Source: Palsa-1392 sp036490335 (GTDB taxonomy: Bacteria > Verrucomicrobiota > Verrucomicrobiia > Chthoniobacterales > UBA10450). From it: a stretch of 64,000 bases of DNA. The notes beneath the pieces were generated by a model. The model worked only from the letters and a program-made list of their open reading frames with translations. It was not told the DNA's origin and searched no databases. This document shows positions 16,227 through 24,763 of this stretch, in pieces (position 1 is the first letter of the stretch; each line of letters opens with the position of its first letter). Position numbers and translations under genes: made by a program. Location: positions 310,001 through 374,000 of the forward strand of contig DASXEB010000017.1 in the NCBI GenBank assembly GCA_036490335.1, in the 5' to 3' direction.

Positions 16227-18158
16227 CTAAGCCGGACGCGGGCGCTGTTCGATCGGTTGAGGCAGGCTGTGCCAATCCTCAGCCGGCTCGCCGTACAAAT
16301 ACTCAGAGTCTTCGTACATCGGCTCCGTGGTCCAGAGGACGTCCTCGGTTAACGTCACCATGCACCCGAGCATCTCCATGGCGTCGTCCGCGATCGGCTC
16401 GCCGGGAGAGCCCTCCATCAGGTCGCCTTCGTCACCATCGTCATCGAGGCCGGCATCCTCCTCTTGCACCGCAGTCGGGGCGGGGCCGCCGGGCTTGCGA
16501 GGCGGGACGCTGACCGGCTCGAAAGCAGCCGGGTCGATCGGCAAATCCTGCTCCGGCTGGAGGCGGAGGCGGTGTTCGGCGGCGAGGCGCTCGTATTCCT
16601 CGCGGCGGCCTTCGCGGAATTCTTCGTGCAGTTGACGCTCTTGTTCGACGTCGAATTCCTTTTCCAGCCAATGCCCGGGCCGGGGTTTTGCCTCCTCCTC
16701 CTCGCGGGCGCGGGTTTCCTCCATCGTCTCCTCGAGGTCGCGGTGGGGCTCGATCACGAGCAGGTATTGCCAGGGGTAGCGGCTGCCGGCGGAGAATTCG
16801 CGCAGCTCCCGCAGCACTTCGTGGATGCGGATGGCATCGCGGTAACGGAGGAGGGTGATGTGGCAGAAGCCCGCGGTGAAAGTGCTGGCCCTCCCCCAGC
16901 CCCGGCCGAGAAGCCGGAGCAGGCGGCCCGGGATCTGTTGGCTGCCCCAGCGCACTTCGGCGGCACTGATGGCCGCGTCGGCGGCGTAGGCGCGTTGCCG
17001 GGGAGTGTCCTCCGGTTTCTGCGGGAACTCGCGGTTCAAACGCCGGACCTCCTCGTCTTGCGGACGGTAATTAATGAAACGGAGAGGCCGGAGCGGGCGC
17101 GGGGTGTCGGCGAGGAAATCGTTCTGGTCGGGGTTGAGGGCGGCGTTGATGGCCGCCAGTTCGGTCGCGACGATGTCGCAGCGGTCCACCCGGACTTCGC
17201 GGAGCGAGGCGCTGTTGGCCAGCGGGCTGAGATCGAACGGCACTTCGCGCACGATGAGGAGCTCGCGCAACGCGGGCATTTGCGCGAGAGGCGCGAGGTC
17301 GGTGAAAAGCTCGCTCTCGAGACGAAGGAAGGTGACGTTGGGTAAGGCGGCGAGCGGGGTGAGGTCGGCGAAGGTGCCGCCGAGGTCGAGGTTGCGCGCC
17401 TCGCTCAGTCGCTCGAGGCCATCGAGGCTGGCGATGCTATCGACCTTGAGCCGCTGCACCCGCGGCATGTCGGGCAGGTGGCGAAAGCTGCGGACGGGCG
17501 TTTTCCAGTGGAAATCGCAATCGAGGGTGACGATCTCGGCCGCGGCCAGCGCCGGCAGGGTTTCGAGCGCGATCAAGTTCGTTCGCAAGGAGAGTTCGCG
17601 CAGCTTCGGCAAGGTGGCGAGGACGCCGAAGTCGAGCCACGGCCGGCGCAGGGAAAGATGTAGCTTCTCGATCGGCAACCCCGCCAATGGGCTGAAGTCG
17701 GCCAGCAGATAGCCGCCGACCAAAACCGGCTCGATGAGGGAGAGAAATTTCAGGTCTTTCAACCCTGCGAGCGGCGTGAGGTCGGATAATTCCACGTCGT
17801 GGAGGTCGATTTCTTCCAACTGCGGCAGGAGCCGGAGCACCGCGAGGCTGCGCAAAGGCCGGTCGTTGCCATGCTGGGCGTCGAGCTTTTTCACCTCGGG
17901 AAAAACTTCGACGGTGGCCGCCAGCTCCTCGGGATCTATGACCGGCCGGAGGACGGGATTAAGACGGCGGCGCTTCTGTTCTTCGCGGATGGCGTCCCAG
18001 TCGGTAATTTTGTGCTTTTTGTATTTCCCGCCCCAAACCACGCGGCCCCAGTGGACGAAATAGACCACCGGCAGGAGCTCGTCGCTGGTGCGCGAAGGAT
18101 CGAGCACCCAGTCGCGAAATTCCCTGGCGGGGTCCGTGATCGTCTCGTCTTTCGGCAT
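16227..18158 (-). CDS. Leucine-rich-repeat protein of unknown function
   Basis: A 643-residue soluble protein without a signal peptide. Residues of about 1-70 form a WGR-like or scaffold start (VVYFVHWGRVVWGGKYKKHKI). Residues of about 85-340 are a string of irregular 20-25-residue leucine-rich repeats (LPQLEEIDLHDVELSDLTPL, LKDLKFLSLIEP, LPKLRELSLRTN, LPNVTFLRLESE). A second region (about 365-500) and a highly acidic low-complexity tail (GLDDDGDEGDLMEGS, then repeated Glu/Asp) follow. It may be a protein-binding factor. The segment contains no copy of the dispersed GCCTAACGA motif. The gene is flanked by array 3 and lies 36 bp downstream of the RND permease on the same strand. It could be lineage-specific. 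Confidence 0.7.
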   Translation of the reverse strand: MPKDETITDPAREFRDWVLDPSRTSDELLPVVYFVHWGRVVWGGKYKKHKITDWDAIREEQKRRRLNPVLRPVIDPEELAATVEVFPEVKKLDAQHGNDRPLRSLAVLRLLPQLEEIDLHDVELSDLTPLAGLKDLKFLSLIEPVLVGGYLLADFSPLAGLPIEKLHLSLRRPWLDFGVLATLPKLRELSLRTNLIALETLPALAAAEIVTLDCDFHWKTPVRSFRHLPDMPRVQRLKVDSIASLDGLERLSEARNLDLGGTFADLTPLAALPNVTFLRLESELFTDLAPLAQMPALRELLIVREVPFDLSPLANSASLREVRVDRCDIVATELAAINAALNPDQNDFLADTPRPLRPLRFINYRPQDEEVRRLNREFPQKPEDTPRQRAYAADAAISAAEVRWGSQQIPGRLLRLLGRGWGRASTFTAGFCHITLLRYRDAIRIHEVLRELREFSAGSRYPWQYLLVIEPHRDLEETMEETRAREEEEAKPRPGHWLEKEFDVEQERQLHEEFREGRREEYERLAAEHRLRLQPEQDLPIDPAAFEPVSVPPRKPGGPAPTAVQEEDAGLDDDGDEGDLMEGSPGEPIADDAMEMLGCMVTLTEDVLWTTEPMYEDSEYLYGEPAEDWHSLPQPIEQRPRPA

Positions 18159-18194
18159 TTTTCAAACGGAACGCTGCGGAAGGCTCCTTTGCGA

Positions 18195-21100
18195 TCAGTG
18201 CGCGCCGGCCGGCGTCGGCTTGAGCTGGGCGGCGGCGTGCTCGCGTTCGGCGGCTTCGTGGTGGGTGTGCGCGCTGCGAAGGAACGGGACTTTGTCGAGG
18301 ACGCGTTCCTGGAACCATTCGAGCGCGAGATAAATCACCGGCGTGATGTAGAGCGTGATCAGTTGTGAGAAAACGAGGCCGCCGACGATGACGAGGCCAA
18401 GCGGCCGCCGCGAAGATCCGCCGGCGCCGAAGCCGAGCGCGAGCGGCACCGCGCCCATGAGCGCGGCGAGCGTGGTCATGATGATGGGGCGGAAACGTTC
18501 GATGCTCGCTTCGTGAATCGCGGCGCGCCGCTCGTAGCCTTCGTCGAGCCGATGGAGCGCGAAATCGACGATCATGATGCCGTTCTTTTTCACGATGCCC
18601 ATGAGCAAAAAGAGGCCGATGACGGAATAGAGCGAAAGGGTCGAGCCGAAAACCCAAAGCGTGAGCAGTCCGCCGACGACCGCGGGAAAAAGCGTCGAGA
18701 GCACGGTGATGGGATGGACGTAGCTCTCGTAGAGAATTCCCAAAATCACATACATGACGAAGAGCGCCGCGATGACGAGAAACGGCAGCGCGCCGAACAA
18801 TTGCTGAAGCACGAGACCTTCGCCCTGCAGCTCGCCTTTCACGGTCGGCGGCAAAACCTTCGCGGCCGTCTTGCTGATGAACCCGGTCACGTCGCCGAGC
18901 GCGACGCCCGGTTTAGTGTCGAAGCCGAAGGTCACGCTCGTGAATTGGTTGACGTGGTTGACCGATTGCAGGCCGAGCTTCTCCGCCGAGGTGGTGACAG
19001 CGCGGATCGGGATGAGCTTGCCGCTGCTGTCGGACTTCACGTAAAGCTCGCGCAGGTCGGTCGGTCGCGTGCGCGCCTTGTCGTCGGCTTCGAGGATGAC
19101 CTGATACTGGTCGTCGGCCTGCTTGATGAGATAGACGTAGTTCTGCGAGTAGGCGGCGCGAAGCAGGCTCTCGATCGTGGTCGTGGAAACGCCGTAAAGT
19201 CCGCCGCGATCGCGGTCGATATTGATGTCGAGGTTGGGCGTGTTGCGGAAAAGATCGCTGTGCGGCGGGCTGGCAAAGCCGGGATAATTCGCGAGCGCGG
19301 CGCCGAGTTTGTCGGCCGCGTCGTAAACTTCATCGGGATTGATCCCGCTCAAGACATACGTGTAACGGCCAAACGAACTCCCGGTCGCGCCGACATTGAT
19401 CTGCAAAACCGGTTGCGGATTCAACGTCGGGAAAACGCCGGGAATCTGGCTCGTCGCCTTGCGCAACTGTGCCGCGACCTCCTCGATCCCGGGGCGATGC
19501 GAGGAGTCCTTCAGAAACAGCACCGTGAACACGCCGGCCGTCTGGCCCGCGCGTCCGGCGACGGTGAAAAATTTATCGACGTAAGGATTCGCCTCGAGGA
19601 TCGGGTTGAGTCGGTTCTGGATCGCGCGTTGATCGCTCGGCGACGAGCCTTCCTGCAAAATGAAAAACCCGCGAATGACTCCGCTGTCGCCCGTCGGCAA
19701 AAGAGTAAACGGCAGATGGGTGAAGAAAAACCAAACGCCGATCACGCACGCGATCACGATCGGGCCCGCGAGCCAGCCGTGATCGAGAAACCAGTCGAGC
19801 GTGCGTCCGTAAAAGTTCAGGATCGGCACGAAAAAGCGGCTGACGAATCGCTCCATCCAGGTGCGTTTGTGATTCGGCCCGCGCTCCGCCAGGATGCGCG
19901 AACACATCAGCGGCGTCAGGGTGAGCGAGACCAGACCGGAAGCAAAAATCGCGACGATGATCGTAATCGCGAACTCACGAAAAATTCTGCCTAACAATCC
20001 CGGCATGAACGCGAGCGGAATGAAAACCGCCGCCAGCGACAAGGTCATCGACAAAATCGTGAACGAGATTTCGCCCGCGCTGTTCAGCGTCGCGCGATAG
20101 ATCGATTCGCCCGCTTCCGCGCGCCTAACGACGTTTTCGAGAAAGACAATCGCGTCATCAACGAGGAATCCGATCGCCAGCGTCAGCGCCATCAACGTGA
20201 GGTTGTTGATCGAATAATCGAGCGCCCACATCGCGAGAAACGTGATGAGGAGCGACATCGGCAGCGCGACCATCGGGATAAGCGTGTCGCTCGCGCGCCC
20301 GAGAAAAACGAAGATGACGAGAATGACGAGGACGAACGCAATCGAGAGCGTCGCCTGCACGTCATGCACCGAGCTGACGATCGAGGCCGAGCGATCGAAG
20401 GCCGGAATGAGTCGAATCGAGCCGGGCAACTCGCGTTGCAAGCCGGGCAACAAATCGCGCACCGAGCGCGCAACCGCGACTGCGTTTGCGCCCGCCTGCC
20501 GCGAGACCGCGAAGACAATCACGGACGCCGGCGGCTTAAATCCGCGCGCAAAAAAGTGCCGCGACAAGCGTTCGTCCTGCACGCCGTCGATCACCCTCGC
20601 GACGTCCTTGAGGAAAATCGGCGCATTGTTAGGCCCGCGGCCGATGATCATGTTCGCGTAACCTTCCGCCGTGCTCACCTGGCCGTTCGGCCGCAGGACA
20701 AACGACATATTTTTTCCGTCAAACTGTCCGGCGCCAGAGTAAGCCGTGTTCGCGCGGATCGCGTTCGCGAGATCGGTGAAGGTCATGTTGCGGACGAAAA
20801 GTTTGCCCGGATCGACCTTGACCCGGATCGCGCCTTTCACGCCGTAAATGTTCACCTGCGACACGCCGGGCAGGATGTTGATCCGCTGCGCCACCTCCGT
20901 CGTGGCGTAACGATAAAGCTCGCCGTCGGTCAGCGTGTCACTCGTTAGGGCGATGTACATGACCGGCTGATCGTTCGGGTTCGATTTGTAGAAAGTTGGC
21001 GGGCTCGGCAGGTCGCTCGGCAACTGTCCGGTCGCGGCCTGAATGGCCGACTGCACATCGGTCGCGGCCGCGTCGATGCTTTTCGAAAGATCAAATTGCA

Positions 21101-21503
21101 ACGTGATGTTGGTGCTGCCCTGCGTGCTCGAACTGGTCGTTAGGGCGAGCCCGGGGATGGTGGTGAATTGTTTCTCCAGCGGCGTCGCGATCGTGTTCGC
21201 CATCGTCTGCGGATTCGCGCCCGGATAGGAAACGTTGACGCTGATGACCGGGTAATCGACCGCCGGAAGGTCATTCACCGCGAGCTGATTGTAAGTCAGG
21301 ATGCCGAACGCGATGATCGACGCGCTCAGCAGCATCGTCATGACCGGCCGCTGGATGAATGGACGCGAAAGCCCGGAGGAAAACTGCACCAGTTTTTTCG
21401 CCGGCGTGTTCTCGCTTCTTGCCCGCGCGACGTCGGAAGGCATGCCTTTGTGCGCGCCGTTTTCGCCTTCGCCGTTGTGGCCGTTTTTTTGCGAATGACT
21501 CAT
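18195..21503 (-). CDS. RND efflux permease (HAE1/MdtBC-like)
   Basis: A 1102-residue inner-membrane proton-driven exporter. It has an unusually long hydrophilic lead of about 45 residues before the first helix (FIQRPVMTMLLSASIIAFGILTYNQLAVNDLPAVDYP). The two repeats of helix-rich and periplasmic porter domains are visible. AIGFLVDDAIVFLENVVRR is the TM4 proton-relay segment with the Asp pair, and LPTGDSGVIRGFFILQEGSSP opens the second porter half. The protein ends with an alanine- and histidine-rich tail. It ranks with the MdtB/MdtC type, which pumps drugs or bile-like compounds. It follows the adaptor gene by 3 bp, and its ATG directly follows a CCTAACGA copy that also gives the adaptor's TAA stop. 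No TolC-type outer-membrane partner lies in the window. Confidence 0.93.
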   Translation of the reverse strand: MSHSQKNGHNGEGENGAHKGMPSDVARARSENTPAKKLVQFSSGLSRPFIQRPVMTMLLSASIIAFGILTYNQLAVNDLPAVDYPVISVNVSYPGANPQTMANTIATPLEKQFTTIPGLALTTSSSTQGSTNITLQFDLSKSIDAAATDVQSAIQAATGQLPSDLPSPPTFYKSNPNDQPVMYIALTSDTLTDGELYRYATTEVAQRINILPGVSQVNIYGVKGAIRVKVDPGKLFVRNMTFTDLANAIRANTAYSGAGQFDGKNMSFVLRPNGQVSTAEGYANMIIGRGPNNAPIFLKDVARVIDGVQDERLSRHFFARGFKPPASVIVFAVSRQAGANAVAVARSVRDLLPGLQRELPGSIRLIPAFDRSASIVSSVHDVQATLSIAFVLVILVIFVFLGRASDTLIPMVALPMSLLITFLAMWALDYSINNLTLMALTLAIGFLVDDAIVFLENVVRRAEAGESIYRATLNSAGEISFTILSMTLSLAAVFIPLAFMPGLLGRIFREFAITIIVAIFASGLVSLTLTPLMCSRILAERGPNHKRTWMERFVSRFFVPILNFYGRTLDWFLDHGWLAGPIVIACVIGVWFFFTHLPFTLLPTGDSGVIRGFFILQEGSSPSDQRAIQNRLNPILEANPYVDKFFTVAGRAGQTAGVFTVLFLKDSSHRPGIEEVAAQLRKATSQIPGVFPTLNPQPVLQINVGATGSSFGRYTYVLSGINPDEVYDAADKLGAALANYPGFASPPHSDLFRNTPNLDINIDRDRGGLYGVSTTTIESLLRAAYSQNYVYLIKQADDQYQVILEADDKARTRPTDLRELYVKSDSSGKLIPIRAVTTSAEKLGLQSVNHVNQFTSVTFGFDTKPGVALGDVTGFISKTAAKVLPPTVKGELQGEGLVLQQLFGALPFLVIAALFVMYVILGILYESYVHPITVLSTLFPAVVGGLLTLWVFGSTLSLYSVIGLFLLMGIVKKNGIMIVDFALHRLDEGYERRAAIHEASIERFRPIIMTTLAALMGAVPLALGFGAGGSSRRPLGLVIVGGLVFSQLITLYITPVIYLALEWFQERVLDKVPFLRSAHTHHEAAEREHAAAQLKPTPAGAH

Positions 21504-21506
21504 TCG

Positions 21507-22622
21507 TTAGGGCGCGCTCGCCGCGCTCGAACCGTCGCCGCTCTTTTCATCAGGCGAAGATTTTTCCTCCTGGGCAATGATCTTCGTCCCGGGCGCGAGT
21601 TGCAGTTGTCCGCGCACGACCACGGTTTCGCCAACCTTCAGGCCCTGGCTCACGACCACGTCGTTGCCCTGCCGCTGCCCGCTTTTCACCTGCCGAAGTT
21701 CGAGCGTGGAATCGGGTTTGACCACAAAAACGTAGGGCCCGTTTTCGCCGATCTGCACGGCCTCGTTAGGCACGAGCCTGGCGTTTTTCAAAACGTCGAG
21801 AATCAGCCGCACGTGCACGAATTGCGACGGCCAGAGCGCGTGGTCAGGATTGGCCGTGATCGCGCGCGCCTGCACCGTGCCCGCGCCCGGCTGGACCGTG
21901 TTCGCGATGAAATAAAGTTTGCCCGTGCGCGGTTTGATGCGCGGATCTTCCGCGGTCGTGATCACGCTCACGTTCGGCCCGCCGAGATAGCGCCTAACGA
22001 GTGGCAGGTCCGGCTCCGCGACGGTGAAATCGGTGTAAATCGGATTGAGATTATCGATCGTTACGAGCACCGCGCTGCCGCTGCCCACGGTCACGGTGTT
22101 GCCGACGTCGACCTGGCGCAGACCGGCGCGGCCGTTGATCGGCGAACGAATCTGGCAGTAATCGAGATTGACCTGCGCGGCATCGAGCGCCGCCTGCGCC
22201 TTCATCGCCGTGGCGCGCGCCGTGTCGAGGTCCTCGGGCGCGATGACCGCTTTCGATTTCAATTCCTCCTGCCGTTTCAGGTTGGCTTGGGCGAGGATGA
22301 GATCGGCCTTCGCCGAATCGAGCACGGCCTGGTAAGGTCGCGGATCGATCGTGAAAAGCAGGTCGCCTTTTTTCACATCGGCGCCGTCCTTGAAATCGCG
22401 CGACACGATCTGCCCGCTGACCTGGGCCTGCACCTGCACGCTTTCGGAAGCGGCGCAGGTCCCGATTTCGTCGAGGTAAAGCGGCACGTCCGCGCTCGTC
22501 ACTTTCGCGACCGCGACGGTGCGCGGCGGCGGCGCGGACGCTTCTTTGCCGCCGCAGCCGGCAAGCGCGGTCAACGCAAGAATGGCGAGGAGCGGTCGAA
22601 AGATTTCGGTCGTTTTCGTCAT
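21507..22622 (-). CDS. RND efflux periplasmic adaptor (membrane fusion) lipoprotein
   Basis: A 371-residue adaptor that bridges the RND pump to an outer-membrane channel. It starts MTKTTEIFRPLLAILALTALAGCGG, with lipobox LAGC, so it is lipid-anchored after export. The barrel-sandwich/lipoyl halves are separated by an alpha-hairpin (AKADLILAQANLKRQEELKSKAV). The order IGTCAASESVQVQAQVSGQI, then RSPINGRAGLRQVDVGNTV, is typical of AcrA/MdtA proteins. The C-terminal barrel ends VVRGQLQLAPGTKIIAQEE. Its ATG overlaps the MarR stop by 4 bp and the permease follows, so marR-mfp-rnd is one operon. Confidence 0.93.
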   Translation of the reverse strand: MTKTTEIFRPLLAILALTALAGCGGKEASAPPPRTVAVAKVTSADVPLYLDEIGTCAASESVQVQAQVSGQIVSRDFKDGADVKKGDLLFTIDPRPYQAVLDSAKADLILAQANLKRQEELKSKAVIAPEDLDTARATAMKAQAALDAAQVNLDYCQIRSPINGRAGLRQVDVGNTVTVGSGSAVLVTIDNLNPIYTDFTVAEPDLPLVRRYLGGPNVSVITTAEDPRIKPRTGKLYFIANTVQPGAGTVQARAITANPDHALWPSQFVHVRLILDVLKNARLVPNEAVQIGENGPYVFVVKPDSTLELRQVKSGQRQGNDVVVSQGLKVGETVVVRGQLQLAPGTKIIAQEEKSSPDEKSGDGSSAASAP

Positions 22623-23116
22623 CGTGAGACTCGTTTTCCGTTTGCGCCGTTCGTTTTTGTCCGAGTGCGTTTGCCTAACGAGGCAGATTCGATGCCAGCT
22701 TTCGCGCCGATTTGCGCGAGCACCTTCATGCAGGTCCGCAATTCGTTAGGCGAAATCTCCGCGACCAATTCGTCGCGCAAGGTCCCGGCCGCCTGATGAA
22801 TTTTCGCCAAAACCGAGCTCGAGTGCGGACGAAGATGGACGGTTTTACAGCGGCGATCGTGGGCGGCGTTTCGGCGCCGGACCCACCCTTCGCGCTCGAG
22901 GCGATGCAAAAGGCCGACGAGGGTCGGCTCTTCGATGCCGATCATCCGCGCGAGATCGCGCTGGGTCAGTTTGCCGTCGTTTTTCGAGAGGAAATTGAGG
23001 GTCCGCCATTTTGCCTGGCTGAGGCCGAGCGGACGCAGGCGCTCGTCTAGTTTGTTGCGCCAGGCGCGCGCGGCGCCGTGGAGAAGCTGCCCAATTTGTT
23101 GATCGGTCGCGGCCAT
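22619..23116 (-). CDS. MarR-family transcriptional regulator
   Basis: A 165-residue winged-helix regulator, first gene of the efflux operon, and likely its local repressor. I start at ATG 23116 (MAATDQQIGQLLHGAARAWRNKL); an upstream TTG at 23155 would extend into the previous gene. The fold reads dimer helix, LSQAKWRTLNFLSKN, recognition helix TQRDLARMIGIEEPTLVGLLHRLEREGWVRRR and wing NAAHDRRCKTVHLRP. These are characteristic MarR segments (DxRxK variant in the wing). Just upstream, at 23121-23140, is a perfect palindrome that could be its operator. Ligand unknown. Confidence 0.9.
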   Translation of the reverse strand: MAATDQQIGQLLHGAARAWRNKLDERLRPLGLSQAKWRTLNFLSKNDGKLTQRDLARMIGIEEPTLVGLLHRLEREGWVRRRNAAHDRRCKTVHLRPHSSSVLAKIHQAAGTLRDELVAEISPNELRTCMKVLAQIGAKAGIESASLGKRTRTKTNGANGKRVSR

Positions 23117-23120
23117 CGGA

Positions 23121-23140
23121 ATCGTTAGCTTCCTAACGAT
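23121..23140. promoter_or_regulatory. Palindrome ahead of marR (possible operator or motif pair)
   Basis: ATCGTTAG at 23121-23128 and CTAACGAT at 23133-23140 form a perfect 8-bp inverted repeat around CTTC. It lies 5 bp upstream of the marR start codon. The right half is a copy of the dispersed CCTAACGA motif. It may be an autoregulatory operator, or simply an inverted pair of the motif. The T-tract (ATTTTTG) lies on the plus-strand side, which is the wrong direction to end minus-strand transcription. Confidence 0.4.
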
Positions 23141-23151
23141 TTTTGCGGTTG

Positions 23152-24549
23152 TCAATCGACCCGCAAAAGAACGACGCGGCTGTCGCGATAATCGGTGATC
23201 CGTAAAATCGGTCGCGCGCGTCGCGGCTGCCAGAGGGACGAATTCTCGACCGCGGATTCGTCAGGCGGACGCACCAAAATGTAGCGCGCATTCGCCGGCA
23301 GCGCGGCCGGTCGGTTTTCGTAAATGAGCGGCCGCCGCAGATAAAAAAACGCCGGCTGATAATCGGGATCGACCGCGTAAAGCGATTCGTCAGGCGGAAT
23401 CGCGGCGTCGAGCTGCGCCGCAATCGGGCGGATTTTTTCGCGCCGTTGCAGAATCGGAATGATCGCAACCGAGTAAATCAACATCGCCACCGCGACAAGC
23501 GCGACGGTGGTGGTGATAACTTTGCGCAACGCGCGCGGCCAGACGAAAGCGTGTTCGCGGATCAGGATCGCGAGGAGCCAGATCGCGGGCGCGAGCAGCG
23601 GCATGCTGTAACGCGGCAAGGCGCCGGGCGTGAGATTCACGATCAAAAAAGGGATCGCGATGCCTAACGACAAGGCGCGGCACGTTTTTTTATCGGCGTC
23701 GTTTTCGAGTAGTCGGAAGCGCGCGAATGGAAGCAGCGCGAGCCACGGCAGGAGATAAGCGAGCGCGCGCGGGATGTTGAGCAGCCAGGAATGGAACTGG
23801 AAGTTTTCGCCTTCAATCCGGCCGGAAAATTGCCGCGACCAAATCGTCGCGATGTGCGCGTGGCGCATCAGTTCCAAAACCGGAATCGCCCAGGCCGCAA
23901 AAATTCCGAGCATGATGAGAATGCCGACGAGATGCGGCCAGCTCAACAATTGTTTCAATGCGCGCGCCTGTCCCAAAATCGCGACCACGACGGCGTAAAA
24001 GAAAAGCAGATTGAGCGGGCCTTTCGCGAGCAATCCGAGTCCGATAAAAATCCACGGCACGGTCCACGCGAGCCAGCGCCGGCGCGGCTCGTTCCACGAG
24101 CTCAGCCAGTAAATAAACGCGAGCGCGGTAAGCGAAACGTAAAGCGCTTCGATCTCGATCATGCGGCCTTTTTCGAGGAGGCCGAAGTTCGTCAGCCAAA
24201 GAAACGCGGCTGCGGCGGAACCGTTCGGGCCGAGGTTGCGCCGCGCGATCGTGGCGAAGGCGAGCGCGACGACGAGCACGCAAAGCGCGGACGGCAGTCG
24301 CGCCGTCCACTCATTCTGCCGGCCGAAAATTTCGAAGGACACTGCGACGAGCCAATTAACGAGCGGCGGTTTGCTGAAGTAGGGCTGGCCGCCGATTTGC
24401 GGGACGAGAAAGTTGCCCGTCTCGAGCATCGTGACCGCGGGCAGAATGCGGCGGCCTTCTTCGCTCTTGATTTCAAGCGCGCCGAGTCGCGTCAAATAAA
24501 TCGCCGCCCAAACGAGCACGACCAGAATCAAAACGCGGCGCAGCGGCAT
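23152..24549 (-). CDS. ArnT-like PMT-family glycosyltransferase
   Basis: A 465-residue polytopic membrane protein. The N-terminus carries the family signature GALEIKSEEGRRILPAVTMLETGNFLVPQ (read in two parts, residues 23-52), with the acidic pair in the first periplasmic loop typical of GT39/GT83 enzymes. YFSKPPLVNWLVA follows. Some ten to twelve hydrophobic helices are evident, then a C-terminal soluble part (LIYENRPAALPANARYILVRPPDES). Relatives move a sugar from a polyprenyl-phosphate donor to lipid A or proteins. The acceptor here is unknown. It lies 35 bp upstream of marR on the same strand, so the efflux operon may also be read from its promoter. Confidence 0.85.
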   Translation of the reverse strand: MPLRRVLILVVLVWAAIYLTRLGALEIKSEEGRRILPAVTMLETGNFLVPQIGGQPYFSKPPLVNWLVAVSFEIFGRQNEWTARLPSALCVLVVALAFATIARRNLGPNGSAAAAFLWLTNFGLLEKGRMIEIEALYVSLTALAFIYWLSSWNEPRRRWLAWTVPWIFIGLGLLAKGPLNLLFFYAVVVAILGQARALKQLLSWPHLVGILIMLGIFAAWAIPVLELMRHAHIATIWSRQFSGRIEGENFQFHSWLLNIPRALAYLLPWLALLPFARFRLLENDADKKTCRALSLGIAIPFLIVNLTPGALPRYSMPLLAPAIWLLAILIREHAFVWPRALRKVITTTVALVAVAMLIYSVAIIPILQRREKIRPIAAQLDAAIPPDESLYAVDPDYQPAFFYLRRPLIYENRPAALPANARYILVRPPDESAVENSSLWQPRRARPILRITDYRDSRVVLLRVD

Positions 24550-24713
24550 CGGCGGATATTAAACACAGACGAAGCCGGGCGCCGAGAAAGAGTGAATTTT
24601 TCGAAAAATCCCTGCGCGCCCGCGGCGGCCGCTGTTTTACTCGTTAGGCAAACCGCATCTTGACTAACCGGGAGCCCAAAAGTATCTTGCGCGCCTAGTC
24701 CATTGCGGATTGG

Positions 24714-24741
24714 AGTGGGAGCCAGTGTCCCACTTTTTTTT
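24714..24741 (+). terminator. Intrinsic terminator-like hairpin in the nusA leader
   Basis: AGTGGGA at 24714-24720 pairs with TCCCACT at 24728-24734 around the loop GCCAGTG, followed at once by a T-tract to 24741. It lies 22 bp upstream of the nusA start. The nearest upstream gene runs the other way, so there is no plus-strand gene for it to end. This suggests a leader terminator (attenuator) controlling the nusA operon. The rest of 24550-24763 holds one motif copy (24641) and no other recognisable element. Confidence 0.6.
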
Positions 24742-24763
24742 GTCGATGGGCGGGACGATTGCC

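Noticed and set aside
24710..24763. Earlier start for nusA at 24710
   Set aside because: It would translate the terminator hairpin and T-tract; MNAEFIAMLDYLERERG at 24764 is the usual NusA beginning.
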